From Tautonia sp040717455 (lineage in GTDB: Bacteria; Planctomycetota; Planctomycetia; Isosphaerales; Isosphaeraceae), in assembly GCF_040717455.1 (NCBI RefSeq), contig NZ_JBFEFH010000003.1, forward strand, positions 305,452 to 369,451: 64,000 nucleotides of DNA, given 5' to 3'. The position numbers were made by a program, and so were the translations under genes. Of the stretch, positions 17,987 to 27,543 are shown in pieces. Every line of letters starts with the position of its first letter. The first letter of the stretch is position 1. Under the pieces are notes generated by a model. The model saw nothing but the letters and a program-made list of their open reading frames with translations, searched no databases and was not told the DNA's origin.

Positions 17987-18679
17987 ATGGAATCGATCGG
18001 CCCCCAGGACTCAGGCCCATTCGTCGAATCGTTTCTCTCGCCGATGTTCGACCAGTGGTCGTACCTCATCGGCCGTCCAGGTCGGCAGGACGTCCTGGTC
18101 GTCGATCCCGGTTTTCGGACCACCCACCTGCTCGAGGCCCTCCGACGCCGATCGCTCCGACCGGCTGCGATCCTCAACACCCACGGGCACTCGGACCACA
18201 TCGCCGGCAACCGTGCGTTGAAGGAAGCGTTTCCCGACGCTCCTCTGATCATCGGACGGAATGAGGCCCATCTGCTCACCGACCCCGTGGCGAACCTGAG
18301 TGCCGCATTCGGCCACGAACTGACCAGCCCACCTGCGGACCGGCTCGTGGACGATGGCGAAACCCTCGATCTTGCGGGCTTCCTCCTCGAAGTCCGAGAG
18401 ATTCCCGGCCACAGTCCCGGCTCTGTCGTCTTCGTGGCCCGCGACGAATCGCCTCCGATCGTCATCGGCGGCGACGTTCTCTTCGCCGGTTCGATCGGTC
18501 GCTTCGATTTCCCCGGGGGTGATGGGCGGTTGCTGGTCAGCGGGATTCGAACGAAACTCTTCAATCTCCCCGACGAGACCCGAGTCCTCCCCGGGCACGG
18601 ACCCGAGACCACGATCGGGATCGAGCGCCTTCGAAACCCCTACGTCGGCGAACGGTCAGAGCTCGACCGGCTCGATTGA
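17987..18679 (+). CDS. MBL-fold metallo-hydrolase (glyoxalase II-like)
   Basis: A 230-residue metallo-beta-lactamase-fold hydrolase. The di-metal motif NTHGHSDHIAGN is near residue 60, with further ligands at EIPGHSPGSVVF (His), GGDVLFAGSIGRFDFPGG (Asp) and LPGHGPET (His) in the order expected for glyoxalase II/YcbL-type enzymes. The protein is shorter than classical glyoxalase II and lacks its helical C-terminal domain, so YcbL-like hydrolase is the better comparison. The ATG at 17987 gives a normal N-terminus; a longer frame from 17807 is not supported. Its tail overlaps the tail of the convergent DUF2071 gene by 40 bp. Confidence 0.88.
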   Translation: MESIGPQDSGPFVESFLSPMFDQWSYLIGRPGRQDVLVVDPGFRTTHLLEALRRRSLRPAAILNTHGHSDHIAGNRALKEAFPDAPLIIGRNEAHLLTDPVANLSAAFGHELTSPPADRLVDDGETLDLAGFLLEVREIPGHSPGSVVFVARDESPPIVIGGDVLFAGSIGRFDFPGGDGRLLVSGIRTKLFNLPDETRVLPGHGPETTIGIERLRNPYVGERSELDRLD

Positions 18680-19410
18680 TCGACCGTTCGCAGGGGAAAG
18701 ACCTCGACGTCGACTCCCGACGCGTAATGGATCAACGGCTCCTCGCGCGACCGCTCGAACCCGGAAGCGGCGAGCAAGCTCTCCTCCAAGGCCAACAGTT
18801 CTGCATCCTGAACGGGATAGGACTGATGATGGACCCGACCGCTGTACAACCGCCCTCGTGCGAAGGCATAGAGGATGTAGCGCTCCAGCAGGAAAAAGGC
18901 GAGCGTCCCCGGGACGGCTGACGCCGGCGTGCCGGTCGGCCGGTATCGGATCCGACATGCCCCCGAAGCCCCGCGCCCCCTTCGAGCCGAGACGTAATCG
19001 ATCACGCCCTCCGCCGCCTGGTCGCGGTCCAGGCTCATCCGAGCCCACCTGTAGGGCAGATGGAACGTCGACCGCGCGAGCCAGACGGCGACGGGATTCG
19101 CCGCGTCCAGGCTGAAGAACCAGACGCCAGGATTCCTCCCCTTCTCATGCACGTACGTCCGGACGTTGACTTCGTGGAAGTTCGAGAGCCAGGGCACCGC
19201 AGGCAATCCCACCGGCCGGACCCCTCGCATGGTGAACGGCACCAACCCGAGATACGCGTCCCCCTCGAAGGTGTCCACCTCCAGCCCTGGAGGGAGCGTC
19301 TGTGCGACGATCTCGGCGGGGACTTTCCAGTGCAAGAACAGCAAATCCAACCAGCGCTGGCGCATGACGCACCGACCTTCGGGACGACGCGTTGGTTCCA
19401 TTCGATCCAT
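18640..19410 (-). CDS. DUF2071 (YqjF-like) protein
   Basis: A 256-residue protein of the DUF2071/YqjF family, related in fold to acetoacetate decarboxylase. Recognisable stretches are WLDLLFLHWKVP, LVPFTMRGVRPVGLPAVPWLSNFHEVNVRTYV and GVWFFSLDAANPVAVWLAR. The function of this family is not established. The ATG at 19410 has GAGGGCGTC just upstream; the frame extends to 19755 but those residues overlap the start of the divergent metallophosphoesterase and look non-coding. The 3' end overlaps the MBL-fold gene on the other strand, leaving no room for a shared terminator. Confidence 0.85.
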   Translation of the reverse strand: MDRMEPTRRPEGRCVMRQRWLDLLFLHWKVPAEIVAQTLPPGLEVDTFEGDAYLGLVPFTMRGVRPVGLPAVPWLSNFHEVNVRTYVHEKGRNPGVWFFSLDAANPVAVWLARSTFHLPYRWARMSLDRDQAAEGVIDYVSARRGRGASGACRIRYRPTGTPASAVPGTLAFFLLERYILYAFARGRLYSGRVHHQSYPVQDAELLALEESLLAASGFERSREEPLIHYASGVDVEVFPLRTVDQSSRSSSDRSPT

Positions 19411-19566
19411 GACGCCCTCGAAGTCGAAATCGTCGCACACGTGACATCGCCTTCCCGATCGTCGGGCATCGCATCGACGCCCTGATGGCCAACGCCATCG
19501 ATCGAGGTTCTCATCCTCGGGTTCATCCAGGCGATCCGCAAGCGTTGATCGAAACGGAGAAGACGC

Positions 19567-20295
19567 GTGGCTGTGTGGGCAATCAGCGATCTGCACCTCT
19601 CGTTCGCCAATCCGCAACGCCGGGATCAGTACGCTGCTCGGTGGCAGGACCATGCCGAATCGATCCGGAACCAGTGGATCGCGGCCATCGCCCCTCGCGA
19701 CCTGGTCCTCATTCCGGGTGACATCTCGATGGCCTTGAACCATCGGGATCTCCAACCCGATCTCGACTGGCTCGGTCGATTACCCGGCATCAAGATCTTC
19801 TCCCCAGGCAACCACGACCGGTGGTGGGGGAAGTTGAACAACCTCCAGCGGATCCTCAGACGTTCCCAGCGAGCGGTCGATGGGAACGTCATCGTCGAAT
19901 CGGGGGCGGTTGTCTGCGGGGCGAGAAGCGTCGATGTCATCGATCTCGATCATGCCAGTGTCCCTCAACGACAGCAGCACGAGCGAATCATGTCCACGGT
20001 CGAGGCGATGCTCGACGAGGCGACCGCTCGACGCGAACCGGGAATGCCGCTCTATGTGCTCTGGCATCATCCCCCGTTCGATCAGCACGGACGACCCGGC
20101 CCCTGGGTCAGTCGGTTCGAACACGCGGAAGTCACCGCCTGCGTCTATGGCCACCTCCACGCCGAATTGCAATGGTCGTTCGCCGTGCAGGGGATCGTGA
20201 GGGGCGTGCGGTATCATTGCGTCTCCGCGGACGCGGTCGGCTTCCGTCCCCTTCGCATCGATCGGCCGAGTCTGGCTCCCGGGACTTCCGACTGA
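19567..20295 (+). CDS. calcineurin-like metallophosphoesterase
   Basis: A 242-residue metallophosphoesterase starting at GTG. All five motifs are present in order: SDLHL (7-11), GDIS, GNHDRWWGK, WHHPPF and YGHLH. Together they supply the di-metal ligands of this phosphatase/nuclease superfamily. The sequence resembles the YkuE-free cytosolic group of unknown substrate, since no signal peptide or membrane segment is seen. csrA follows in the same direction after 255 bp; joint regulation is not evident. Confidence 0.87.
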   Translation: MAVWAISDLHLSFANPQRRDQYAARWQDHAESIRNQWIAAIAPRDLVLIPGDISMALNHRDLQPDLDWLGRLPGIKIFSPGNHDRWWGKLNNLQRILRRSQRAVDGNVIVESGAVVCGARSVDVIDLDHASVPQRQQHERIMSTVEAMLDEATARREPGMPLYVLWHHPPFDQHGRPGPWVSRFEHAEVTACVYGHLHAELQWSFAVQGIVRGVRYHCVSADAVGFRPLRIDRPSLAPGTSD

Positions 20296-20550
20296 GTGGA
20301 ATCCCGACTTCCCATTTTTCGATCGTTCATCCGAGAATGGGTGAACAACTGCCACCTCAGCGTCACCGACCCGCGACACCGACAAAACAGGTCTCTCCCT
20401 AAACGCCTTCCCCAAAATAGGTTAACAACAGAAACCCTGTCCAAGAAGGGCGATGGCACCGTGTTTGCGTTCCGAGGACGATTGCCACCTGGTGATCGAC
20501 CAGGAAAGGGCGACAATCCCCTGAAGACACGCATCGAGGGAGAGGGTGTC

Positions 20551-20739
20551 ATGCTGGTGCTCAGCAGGAAGCTCGGCGAGAAAATCGTCATCGGCGAGAA
20601 CATCGTCGTGACCGTGGTCAAAATCGATCGGAATCAGATTCGGCTCGGGATCGAAGCGCCGAGCGACGTCCCGGTCTATCGCGAGGAGATCGCCCCGAAT
20701 CAGAATCCTCCGCGCATCCGAGAGACCGTGCTTCGCTAA
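20551..20739 (+). CDS. csrA: carbon storage regulator CsrA
   Basis: A 62-residue RNA-binding protein that controls translation and mRNA stability by binding GGA loops near ribosome sites, acting as a dimer. The whole CsrA signature is present: MLVLSRKLGEKIVIGENIVV, then RLGIEAPSDVPVYREEI, with the conserved Arg at position 44-equivalent in the REEI segment. GAGGGAGAGG precedes the ATG by a short spacer. Length is standard for the family. It is flanked by an unrelated metallophosphoesterase and a convergent sugar isomerase-like gene, so it is probably transcribed alone. In other bacteria CsrA governs flagella and carbon storage; a GH15-like glucoamylase lies nearby but no direct link is shown. 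Confidence 0.95.
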   Translation: MLVLSRKLGEKIVIGENIVVTVVKIDRNQIRLGIEAPSDVPVYREEIAPNQNPPRIRETVLR

Positions 20740-20775
20740 TCGATACGGTCAGGACCAGGCAACGTATTCGCTCAC

Positions 20776-21690
20776 TCATTCGGACTCGGCCGATTGCTTG
20801 CTCGGCCAGACCGACTGGAGTGCTAACGCTGCCTCCTCAACGATTGCCTCGGGATTGACGGCGACATCGTGTCCCATCCTGCCTCCCCCTCCCCCGACGA
20901 TTGGCTCGGGGAAGACCGGACCCGAATATTCCAGTTCCGCGAGCGTTCGAAGCAGTTGACGACAGGGCACCCTCCCCGCCGGCGAGGGGAGTCTGCGCTG
21001 CTCGTCTCGAAGCTCGGCCAGGCAGTTTGAAGCATCGCTGTGCATGTCACTGACATGGACTGACACGACCTCATCCGCGCCATAATGACGGACAATCTCG
21101 GGCGATTCCTCCGCGGCGTGGAGATGGAACCCATCGACCGTGAGCCCAACATCGCACCCGTGGTCGCGAAGCGCGGCGAGCAGGGGTCGGAGTCCTTCGA
21201 GCCGATCGATGAACCGCAGCCCTCGGCCCGATCGGAAGGAGGAAACCCCGATGGCCTCCAGCCCGAGCCGGTGGCCGTGATCGTTCACGATCTTCGCGAT
21301 CGGGACCAGGCGCTCCAGATGCCATCCCATCGCGGCGTCTCCGGGGCGTTCCTGATCGAGGACCAGGGGATCGAGGATCTCCGGGAGAACCCAGGTCCCG
21401 GTCCGGTTCAGGCCCAGTTGCTCCGCGACCCGGGCATACGCGGGCAATTGCGCGAGATCGCGTCGGAACCGATCCCGATCGCCTCTCCAGTCCATGGGCA
21501 AGGGCCACGTTCCCGCCCGGAGGCCGAGGTCGCTCATCATCGAGCCGAGGATCAACGCGTCGTCGTGCTGCTCGACCAGATCCCGGACCAGCAACTCGAC
21601 ACCCTGGAAGCCGAATCGGGACGCAAGCTCGATCGCCGATCGAGCGTCACCGCCCAGGCCGAGCATCCGGAGGCTGAGGGAAGGCCACAT
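20776..21690 (-). CDS. sugar phosphate isomerase/epimerase-like TIM barrel
   Basis: A 304-residue xylose-isomerase-like TIM-barrel protein. The N-terminus LSLRMLGLGG and the following SRFGFQGVELLV strand-helix unit are typical, as are LGLEAIGVSSFRS (Glu ligand), VGLTVDGFHLHAA (Asp/His) and VVSVHVSDMHSD (His/Asp), which would make a metal site. The substrate is unknown; inositol, hexose or hydroxypyruvate isomerisation are all found in the family. The ATG at 21690 has a GAGAG site; an ATG 18 codons upstream is possible. The 3' end lies 36 bp from the csrA stop. Confidence 0.8.
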   Translation of the reverse strand: MWPSLSLRMLGLGGDARSAIELASRFGFQGVELLVRDLVEQHDDALILGSMMSDLGLRAGTWPLPMDWRGDRDRFRRDLAQLPAYARVAEQLGLNRTGTWVLPEILDPLVLDQERPGDAAMGWHLERLVPIAKIVNDHGHRLGLEAIGVSSFRSGRGLRFIDRLEGLRPLLAALRDHGCDVGLTVDGFHLHAAEESPEIVRHYGADEVVSVHVSDMHSDASNCLAELRDEQRRLPSPAGRVPCRQLLRTLAELEYSGPVFPEPIVGGGGGRMGHDVAVNPEAIVEEAALALQSVWPSKQSAESE

Positions 21691-21964
21691 GCTGTTGCTC
21701 TCAGCAGGTTCATCACGCCCGATCCGTCGAGCCTGGGGAGGCATGGTATTCGGCGTTCCCCTCGGCCGTCCAGTCCCGTCTTCTCCCCAACCGGAATCGG
21801 TTCAACTCGTTTCGTCGAGGTTGGATCGCCGCTCTCTTGGCGCGGGGGGTTCCGACGCGGGACAATCATCATCCATGCGGCGGGACTTTGGTCGGATTGG
21901 CTGACGTCGTGGCGATCGCGGTCGAGTCCGGCTTGGGCGGAGGTGGGCGGGAGCGAGAGCGAGG

Positions 21965-24742
21965 ATGCTGACGTCCTGGATCGAGGCGGCGGCAAGCGGG
22001 CGGCTCGGTGGTCCGATCCGAGCCGGGATGTGGGGCACGGTCGTGCTGGGATCGCACCCGGCCGACCATGACGAAACCCAATGCTGGCTGGAACTGATCG
22101 TTGACGACGAGTCGCTCGGACTGCTTCCCGCCTACTGGCTCGAAGACCGGGGGGTGAATAGCCTCTGGCATGCGCCCGTCCCTCCCCAACGGATCGGGTC
22201 GCGGCTGCGCTACCGGCCGATCGCGATCCGAGGAGGAGAATCTCCCGCCGAGGGTCCCTGGAGAGAGTTCCAGGTCCGCCCGAATCTCCCCGATCGCACC
22301 GAATCGTCCGAACCGCTCACGATCGGACTGATCGGCAATCGCCACCTGACCGCCCGCGTCGACGAACGGGCGGCCACCTTCGACCTGTTCTTCCCCACCG
22401 TCGGATTGCACTCGAACGTCCGGCCGGCCGAAGGCGATTTATCGAACAGCCGTTCCCATTTCCGGACGATCGTCGGCGGCCTCGCCCTGGGTTCCCGGCT
22501 CGATTGGTTCGCCGAGCGGATGAGTTGGGACGCCTCGCAGCACTACCGCCCCGAGACGAATCTCCTCGAAACCGAGTTTCGATGGCGTCGCGGACCGGTC
22601 CGGGTCGTCGCGGTCGATTTCGCCGCGATGGGCCCAGACTTCCCCCGGACCGGCGGGGGCCTCGAATCCAGGGGCCAGTACATCAAGCGCTTCCGAATCT
22701 TCAACGAAAGTGCCGAGCCGCTTTGCGCCATGTTCGGCCTGTATGTTCATGCCGAAGTCAATGGGGGCATCGGCGAGCCGAGCCTCAGCTGGCAGGACTC
22801 GGGCCGCTGCCTGCTCGCCGCCAACCGAGGGCACAGCCACGCGAACCGCAAGCTCGCCCGAGACGCCACGGTCGAATTCGCCATCGGGCTCGATGACCGA
22901 GGCCCCGTCGATTGCGAACCGACAGGCCCGAGCGAGGCGATCGTCTTCCGGAATCTGGAGCTCCCCCCCGGCCGAGAGGTCTGCGTCGACGTTCTCATCA
23001 GCGGCGCCTTCACCGGGTGGCGGGGAGATCAAGGCACCTTCGAACACTGGCTCCGCCCCGCGTTGGATTGGTTCCGCTCGGTCGATCTGGACAAGGTCGA
23101 AGACTCCGCCGCCGCGGAGTGGGTCGGGGTCGTCCAGTCCTTGCCGGTCGTCGAGTCCTCTCGGCCGGGGCATGCCGAAGTCCTGAGACGATCGGCCCTC
23201 GCCGCTCTCCTGCATTGCGACAGAGAACACGGCTCGATCGCCGCCGGTTTCGACCGGGGAATCAACGCATACTGCTGGCCCCGAGACGCCCTCTGGGCCA
23301 CCACCGCGATGGACCGCCTCGGGATGCCCGAGGTTACCGAGCACTTCTTCGAGTGGCTCGGCAGAGTCCGAGGTCGCACCCAGGTCAATCGAGCCTGGTT
23401 CATGAAATATACGCTCGACGGACTCCCCGAGTGGGAAACCCCCGCGATCGATCAGACGGCGCTGGTTTCCTGGGCGTTGGAACGCCACGTTCGTCGGACC
23501 GGAGATCTCGAATTCGGGCGGAAGCACTGGCCATTGGTCGAGCGCATGGCCAATGTCTGCCTCCATGGTGATGGGCACCCGGGCCTGAGGTGGTGCGAGG
23601 ACCTCTCCCTGTTCAGCTCGGCCGGCCTCTGGGAAACCCGCTTCGGCGCCTACCTCTCGAGCAACGCTTGCGTGGTGGCCGGGCTCCAGGCCGCCGTCCG
23701 ATTGGCCCGCCTGCTCGATCCGCCCACGGCCGAAGCGTTGGTCGAACAGTGGGCGGATCGCGCCGATCGGATCTGGAACGTGGGGATCCTCGGCGAAGGA
23801 GACGAGCGCGACCATCCCGGCCTGGTCGACCCCAAAAGCGGCCGATTCCTGGAGGGTCGGCGCATCTCGACCCGCCTCGGGTTCTGGTCGAACCAGCCCG
23901 GCTCCTGTGTGGAACGCTCAGCGGCGCTCGACATCGGGGTGCTTGGCCTGGCCATCCCGCTCGATCTGCTGGCCGCCTCCGACCCCCGACTCCGGCGAAC
24001 AGCCGGGGCAATGCTCGTGCACAACGTCAACCGGGCCGACCCCGGCGGCCTGACTCGTTGGGCACCCGACCCGATCCGGCTCGATGAAACCTCACTCGCC
24101 CCCGGTGATTCCCAGCGAGAGACCCCTTCGTCCCTGGCAACCCTCTGGATGGCCCGCTATCTCATCCGACTGGCCCGGGAGACGGGGGAAGCCAGGCATT
24201 GTGCCCAGGCCGTCGAATTCCTCGATCGGATGATCGCTCGGCTCGGGCCACTGGGCTTGAGCCTGCGGCCCGGCCCGCGCTCGAACCCGTTTTCCAGCAG
24301 CCTCGCCCGCTACTTCCAGGGGGTCTGGGGGCTGCACACCATGCTCATCGACACCATCCTGGATCTCGTGGAGCTCGACTACGACGCCATCGACCGTCGC
24401 CTCTCCTTGAGGCCGATCCTTCCCCCGAGCTGGCCCCGAATCGGCATCACGCGAAGCCTCCCGTGCGGCCGCCTCGGATTCCGGTACGAGCGTCCCGTGG
24501 GAGGCAGGGCGCACCGGCTCCTGCTCTCGGGTCGTCTGGAACACGCGATCCGGCTCGATGTCGACCTGTCGTGCCCCGGCCTGGGCACGCTCGGGCCGTG
24601 GTCCGCTCGACCCTCGATCCCCCCTCCTCCGCTCGACCTGGCGACGGGACGACTTTCATGGTCGATCCTGCTGCCCCCAGGCGAGGTCGACGCCGAATGG
24701 GCCTGGGGCGATGACGGCGGTGATTGGATCTCGGCGGTCTGA
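21965..24742 (+). CDS. glycoside hydrolase family 15-like glucoamylase
   Basis: A 925-residue cytosolic-looking protein (no signal peptide). The N-terminal half (about residues 20-370) is beta-rich, as in bacterial GH15 supersandwich domains. The C-terminal half is an (alpha/alpha)6 barrel with GH15-type stretches such as GSIAAGFDRGINAYCWPRDALW, LPEWETPAIDQTALVSW and WETRFGAYLSSNACVVAGL. The predicted general acid is a Glu in the DLSLFSSAGLWE region; the exact residue needs alignment. Enzymes of this group release glucose or trehalose units from alpha-glucans. An extended purine-rich leader (GAGCGAGAGCGAGG) sits directly before the ATG. No trehalose or glycogen gene is adjacent. Confidence 0.85.
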   Translation: MLTSWIEAAASGRLGGPIRAGMWGTVVLGSHPADHDETQCWLELIVDDESLGLLPAYWLEDRGVNSLWHAPVPPQRIGSRLRYRPIAIRGGESPAEGPWREFQVRPNLPDRTESSEPLTIGLIGNRHLTARVDERAATFDLFFPTVGLHSNVRPAEGDLSNSRSHFRTIVGGLALGSRLDWFAERMSWDASQHYRPETNLLETEFRWRRGPVRVVAVDFAAMGPDFPRTGGGLESRGQYIKRFRIFNESAEPLCAMFGLYVHAEVNGGIGEPSLSWQDSGRCLLAANRGHSHANRKLARDATVEFAIGLDDRGPVDCEPTGPSEAIVFRNLELPPGREVCVDVLISGAFTGWRGDQGTFEHWLRPALDWFRSVDLDKVEDSAAAEWVGVVQSLPVVESSRPGHAEVLRRSALAALLHCDREHGSIAAGFDRGINAYCWPRDALWATTAMDRLGMPEVTEHFFEWLGRVRGRTQVNRAWFMKYTLDGLPEWETPAIDQTALVSWALERHVRRTGDLEFGRKHWPLVERMANVCLHGDGHPGLRWCEDLSLFSSAGLWETRFGAYLSSNACVVAGLQAAVRLARLLDPPTAEALVEQWADRADRIWNVGILGEGDERDHPGLVDPKSGRFLEGRRISTRLGFWSNQPGSCVERSAALDIGVLGLAIPLDLLAASDPRLRRTAGAMLVHNVNRADPGGLTRWAPDPIRLDETSLAPGDSQRETPSSLATLWMARYLIRLARETGEARHCAQAVEFLDRMIARLGPLGLSLRPGPRSNPFSSSLARYFQGVWGLHTMLIDTILDLVELDYDAIDRRLSLRPILPPSWPRIGITRSLPCGRLGFRYERPVGGRAHRLLLSGRLEHAIRLDVDLSCPGLGTLGPWSARPSIPPPPLDLATGRLSWSILLPPGEVDAEWAWGDDGGDWISAV

Positions 24743-24827
24743 CTGCTCGATCGCTCCCGACCGCCTCAGCGACGAGGCGATGCTCGGCAGCCAGACCGCC
24801 CTCCGGTCAACGGACAGAGGCCGCCCG

Positions 24828-27026
24828 TCAGCCCCGATCGGGGGTGTCCGGGTTCCAGTTCGGGTCGATCCCAGCTTCCTTGCGGAGGAAGTCGATCACC
24901 GACGCGACTCGCTGTTGCTCGGCGGTCCGTTCGACATCGGACCGCAAGAAGAACTGGAGATTGGACATCACGTTCTGGAAGTCGATCCCGGTCGACGCAA
25001 GGACGTCTCGCCCGCCACTACTATCGGCCCGACCGTAAAAGGCCAGCACGTAGATGGCGTCTTCCTGTCGATCCGGCGCGACGGCCACGCCATCCGCCCC
25101 AGAGTCTCCCAGCCCAAACAGGGCGTCGCGGAAATCAGGGCCCGGATCGATCGGAGCGAATGCGTTGTCCTGCTCAACTCGCCGTCGAGGGCCGGTGGAC
25201 CGCGTCACCAGGCCCTCCTCCGCCGCGATCCGGTCGAGCGTGTCCGAGGGGATTCCCCCCTCTTCCGTCTCTTCTCGGACGCGATCGGCCAGCGCTTCGG
25301 CCGCCTCCGTCGCAAGCGATCGGGCTTCGACCCGACGCCAGAGCGCCTCGACCAGCCCCTCGGGCATTTGCTCGAACGTGCGGTCGGTCTCGGGAAAATC
25401 GAGCGTTTTCCAGGCGAGGTAACGCCGCCCTTCCGGATCGGTGAACTCCCGAGGGTCGAACAGGGGGCTGTTCTCGTCGAACATCACATCGGCGAAGGCC
25501 CCGAATTCGGTGGGGGTCGCGGTGTCTGGCCGCTCGAGCCCCTCGACGGTCCGGGTCAGATGCTGGACATTCCGGAGCAAGCGGTACGAGGCATCGGCCC
25601 AATCCAGGCGGGCCAGGGCGAGATAATCCTTCCAGGACTCGGGAATCCCCTGGGGATCGAGCAATTGCTGGAAGGTGTCCGGGTCGGCCAGCGGCCGGGT
25701 CAGGCCGATCCGCACGAAACCGATCGCCTCCTCGCTCTCGGCAGCGGTCCCGAGCGCCTCGATCAGGGGCTGAGCGGCCTCGGTCTCTCGGAACAGGTCC
25801 TCGAGGTTCGGCAGCGATTCCCGGTCGACCTCCGGTTCGAGTCCGGTCTGGATCGCATCGAAGTCGTTCGAGATCGAATTGCCGAAGACGTTCATCGACT
25901 CCTTGACCTGCTCGAACAGATCTTCAAGTCGCTCACCCAGGCGCTCCTGGATGCGCTGATCGAGAATCTGGGCGACATACTGCCGCTCGTACTCGGCCGG
26001 GTACGACAGCTCAACACCCTCCTCCCCTTCCGGATCGGTGAACGGATTCACCGGGAGGGACTGGGCGAATCGGGCGGCCTCCCGTTCCTGAACTTCGGCT
26101 CGATATTGTTCGAGGACGTCCTCCTCGAACCCTTCCTCGGCCCGGATATCCTGCTCCAGCGGCTCGCCCCGGATCTGTTCTCGGAGCAGGTCAATGGCGT
26201 TGAGCCCGAGCGTGAGGTACTCCACCTTCACGCGACGAGGGACCTTGAAGCCGATCCTCCCGGTGGTCGGGTCGGCCAGCCGATCCTTGTGCTCGTCGAA
26301 GAAGTTGCGGAGCGTCTGATCATCCGGTGATTCGACCTCGTCCAGGAAATCACCGACCGGGAACGAGACATAGCGGGACTCGACCTCGACCAACTGGTTG
26401 CGGTACACATCGAACGCATCGAGCGGCGTGTCCATCGACTGGGCGAGCAGCTCGAGCGTCTGCAGGATCCGCACCTGATCCGAGACCTCGGACAGGAAGT
26501 CCGTCTCGGTCATCTCCCGTCCGAATGCCTGGTTGAAGATGAGCTGGAGTTGTTCGGCCAGGTCGACCGGGTCGAACGCCGGCAAGGTCGGCTGGAGATT
26601 CCGATAAAGCTCGTGCTGCATCCGCGCCTGCTCGAAAATCCAGTTGCGGGCCAGGTCGGGGGTCCGGGGGATCCCCATCGCGTCGGCCTTGCGTTCCAGG
26701 AGCATCGCATCGACCATCGCGGCGTCATCGGTCGCTCCGAACGGGGGCGGGTTGAAATAGGGGACCAAGGGCACCCCACCCAGCCGGAGCGCGAGTTGAG
26801 AGAGCACGTAATTGGCCCGAATGCGCTCGAGCCGGAGTTGCTCCAGATCGCTCGTCCGGACCGCTCGACCTCCCATCTCGACCACGATGCGGTCGACGGT
26901 CGTCGGCCGGGCATAGTCGTTGAACAGGCGAGGGAGGGAATCGGCCAGCACGAAGGCGAACATGGCCAGGATGGCCAACGCCGCCAGCATTTTTCGTTGA
27001 TGTCGACGGAAGACCTGAAACGGCAT
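24828..27026 (-). CDS. membrane-anchored SurA/PpiD-like protein, possible peptidyl-prolyl isomerase relative
   Basis: A 732-residue protein with a short basic N-terminus, one hydrophobic helix (about residues 13-30) and a long polar periplasmic part. The order, anchor then an N-terminal helical SurA-like module (MVDAMLLERKADAMGIPRT... style), then long coiled segments, resembles PpiD/SurA foldases. I cannot find a convincing parvulin catalytic core, so it may be a chaperone without isomerase activity. Low-complexity charged stretches (EEGFEEDVLEQYRAEVQEREAARFAQ region, about residues 335-360) suggest coiled coils. The ATG at 27026 has AGGA eight bases upstream; a frame extension to 27149 is Arg-rich noise. 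Divergent from topA. Confidence 0.7.
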   Translation of the reverse strand: MPFQVFRRHQRKMLAALAILAMFAFVLADSLPRLFNDYARPTTVDRIVVEMGGRAVRTSDLEQLRLERIRANYVLSQLALRLGGVPLVPYFNPPPFGATDDAAMVDAMLLERKADAMGIPRTPDLARNWIFEQARMQHELYRNLQPTLPAFDPVDLAEQLQLIFNQAFGREMTETDFLSEVSDQVRILQTLELLAQSMDTPLDAFDVYRNQLVEVESRYVSFPVGDFLDEVESPDDQTLRNFFDEHKDRLADPTTGRIGFKVPRRVKVEYLTLGLNAIDLLREQIRGEPLEQDIRAEEGFEEDVLEQYRAEVQEREAARFAQSLPVNPFTDPEGEEGVELSYPAEYERQYVAQILDQRIQERLGERLEDLFEQVKESMNVFGNSISNDFDAIQTGLEPEVDRESLPNLEDLFRETEAAQPLIEALGTAAESEEAIGFVRIGLTRPLADPDTFQQLLDPQGIPESWKDYLALARLDWADASYRLLRNVQHLTRTVEGLERPDTATPTEFGAFADVMFDENSPLFDPREFTDPEGRRYLAWKTLDFPETDRTFEQMPEGLVEALWRRVEARSLATEAAEALADRVREETEEGGIPSDTLDRIAAEEGLVTRSTGPRRRVEQDNAFAPIDPGPDFRDALFGLGDSGADGVAVAPDRQEDAIYVLAFYGRADSSGGRDVLASTGIDFQNVMSNLQFFLRSDVERTAEQQRVASVIDFLRKEAGIDPNWNPDTPDRG

Positions 27027-27543
27027 GACGTTGTCCTCGATGACACTCGGCAATTCGGGCCACCAAACCCTGATCGGGTGCGGCGATCTTCGACGACGAC
27101 GTCGGGGTCGCGTCGGCCCACTCCGCCCTGCTGACCTCTTGTCCATCACCTCTTGACAGCCGCGACGATGCTCGCTAAGTCAGAATGGCGATGCGGGTCG
27201 ATCAATCGTGCCCGAAAGGACGTAGTGTACCAGGGATGACCACCACGACGGAACGGCACTCCCGCGGGTTGAACCGCCCGCAATCCGCTTTCGTCGCGAG
27301 GAACTTCCCCGACGCCTCCTTTGTCCTACGGTTGCGGAGTGCGGCAGGTTGCGCCGATGATCCCGTCGACCGGGTATCGGGCCTCTCGGTCTCCTGACCG
27401 GCTCGGATCCTTCGCGAGCGTCCGCAGGCGTTCGCAACGGGTCTGATCGGCCCGCGCTCCGCGAGTGTTGCCATCACCGAACCGCTTCGAAATCGTCTCC
27501 CGGCCCGCCAGGGTCGGGGGCCCCCTGGGGTTGATCGCCGCGT
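27027..27543. other. divergent intergenic region before topA
   Basis: 517 bp between the SurA/PpiD-like gene and topA. A TTGACA (27153-27158) with TAAGTC 17 bases on is the only promoter-like pair I see on the plus strand, and its -10 is poor. Short frames on both strands lack ribosome sites and gene-like composition. No RNA gene is recognised. Confidence 0.5.

Noticed and set aside
27153..27181. TTGACA...TAAGTC as the topA promoter
   Set aside because: The -10 is poor and the distance to topA is over 360 bases; kept only as a remark.
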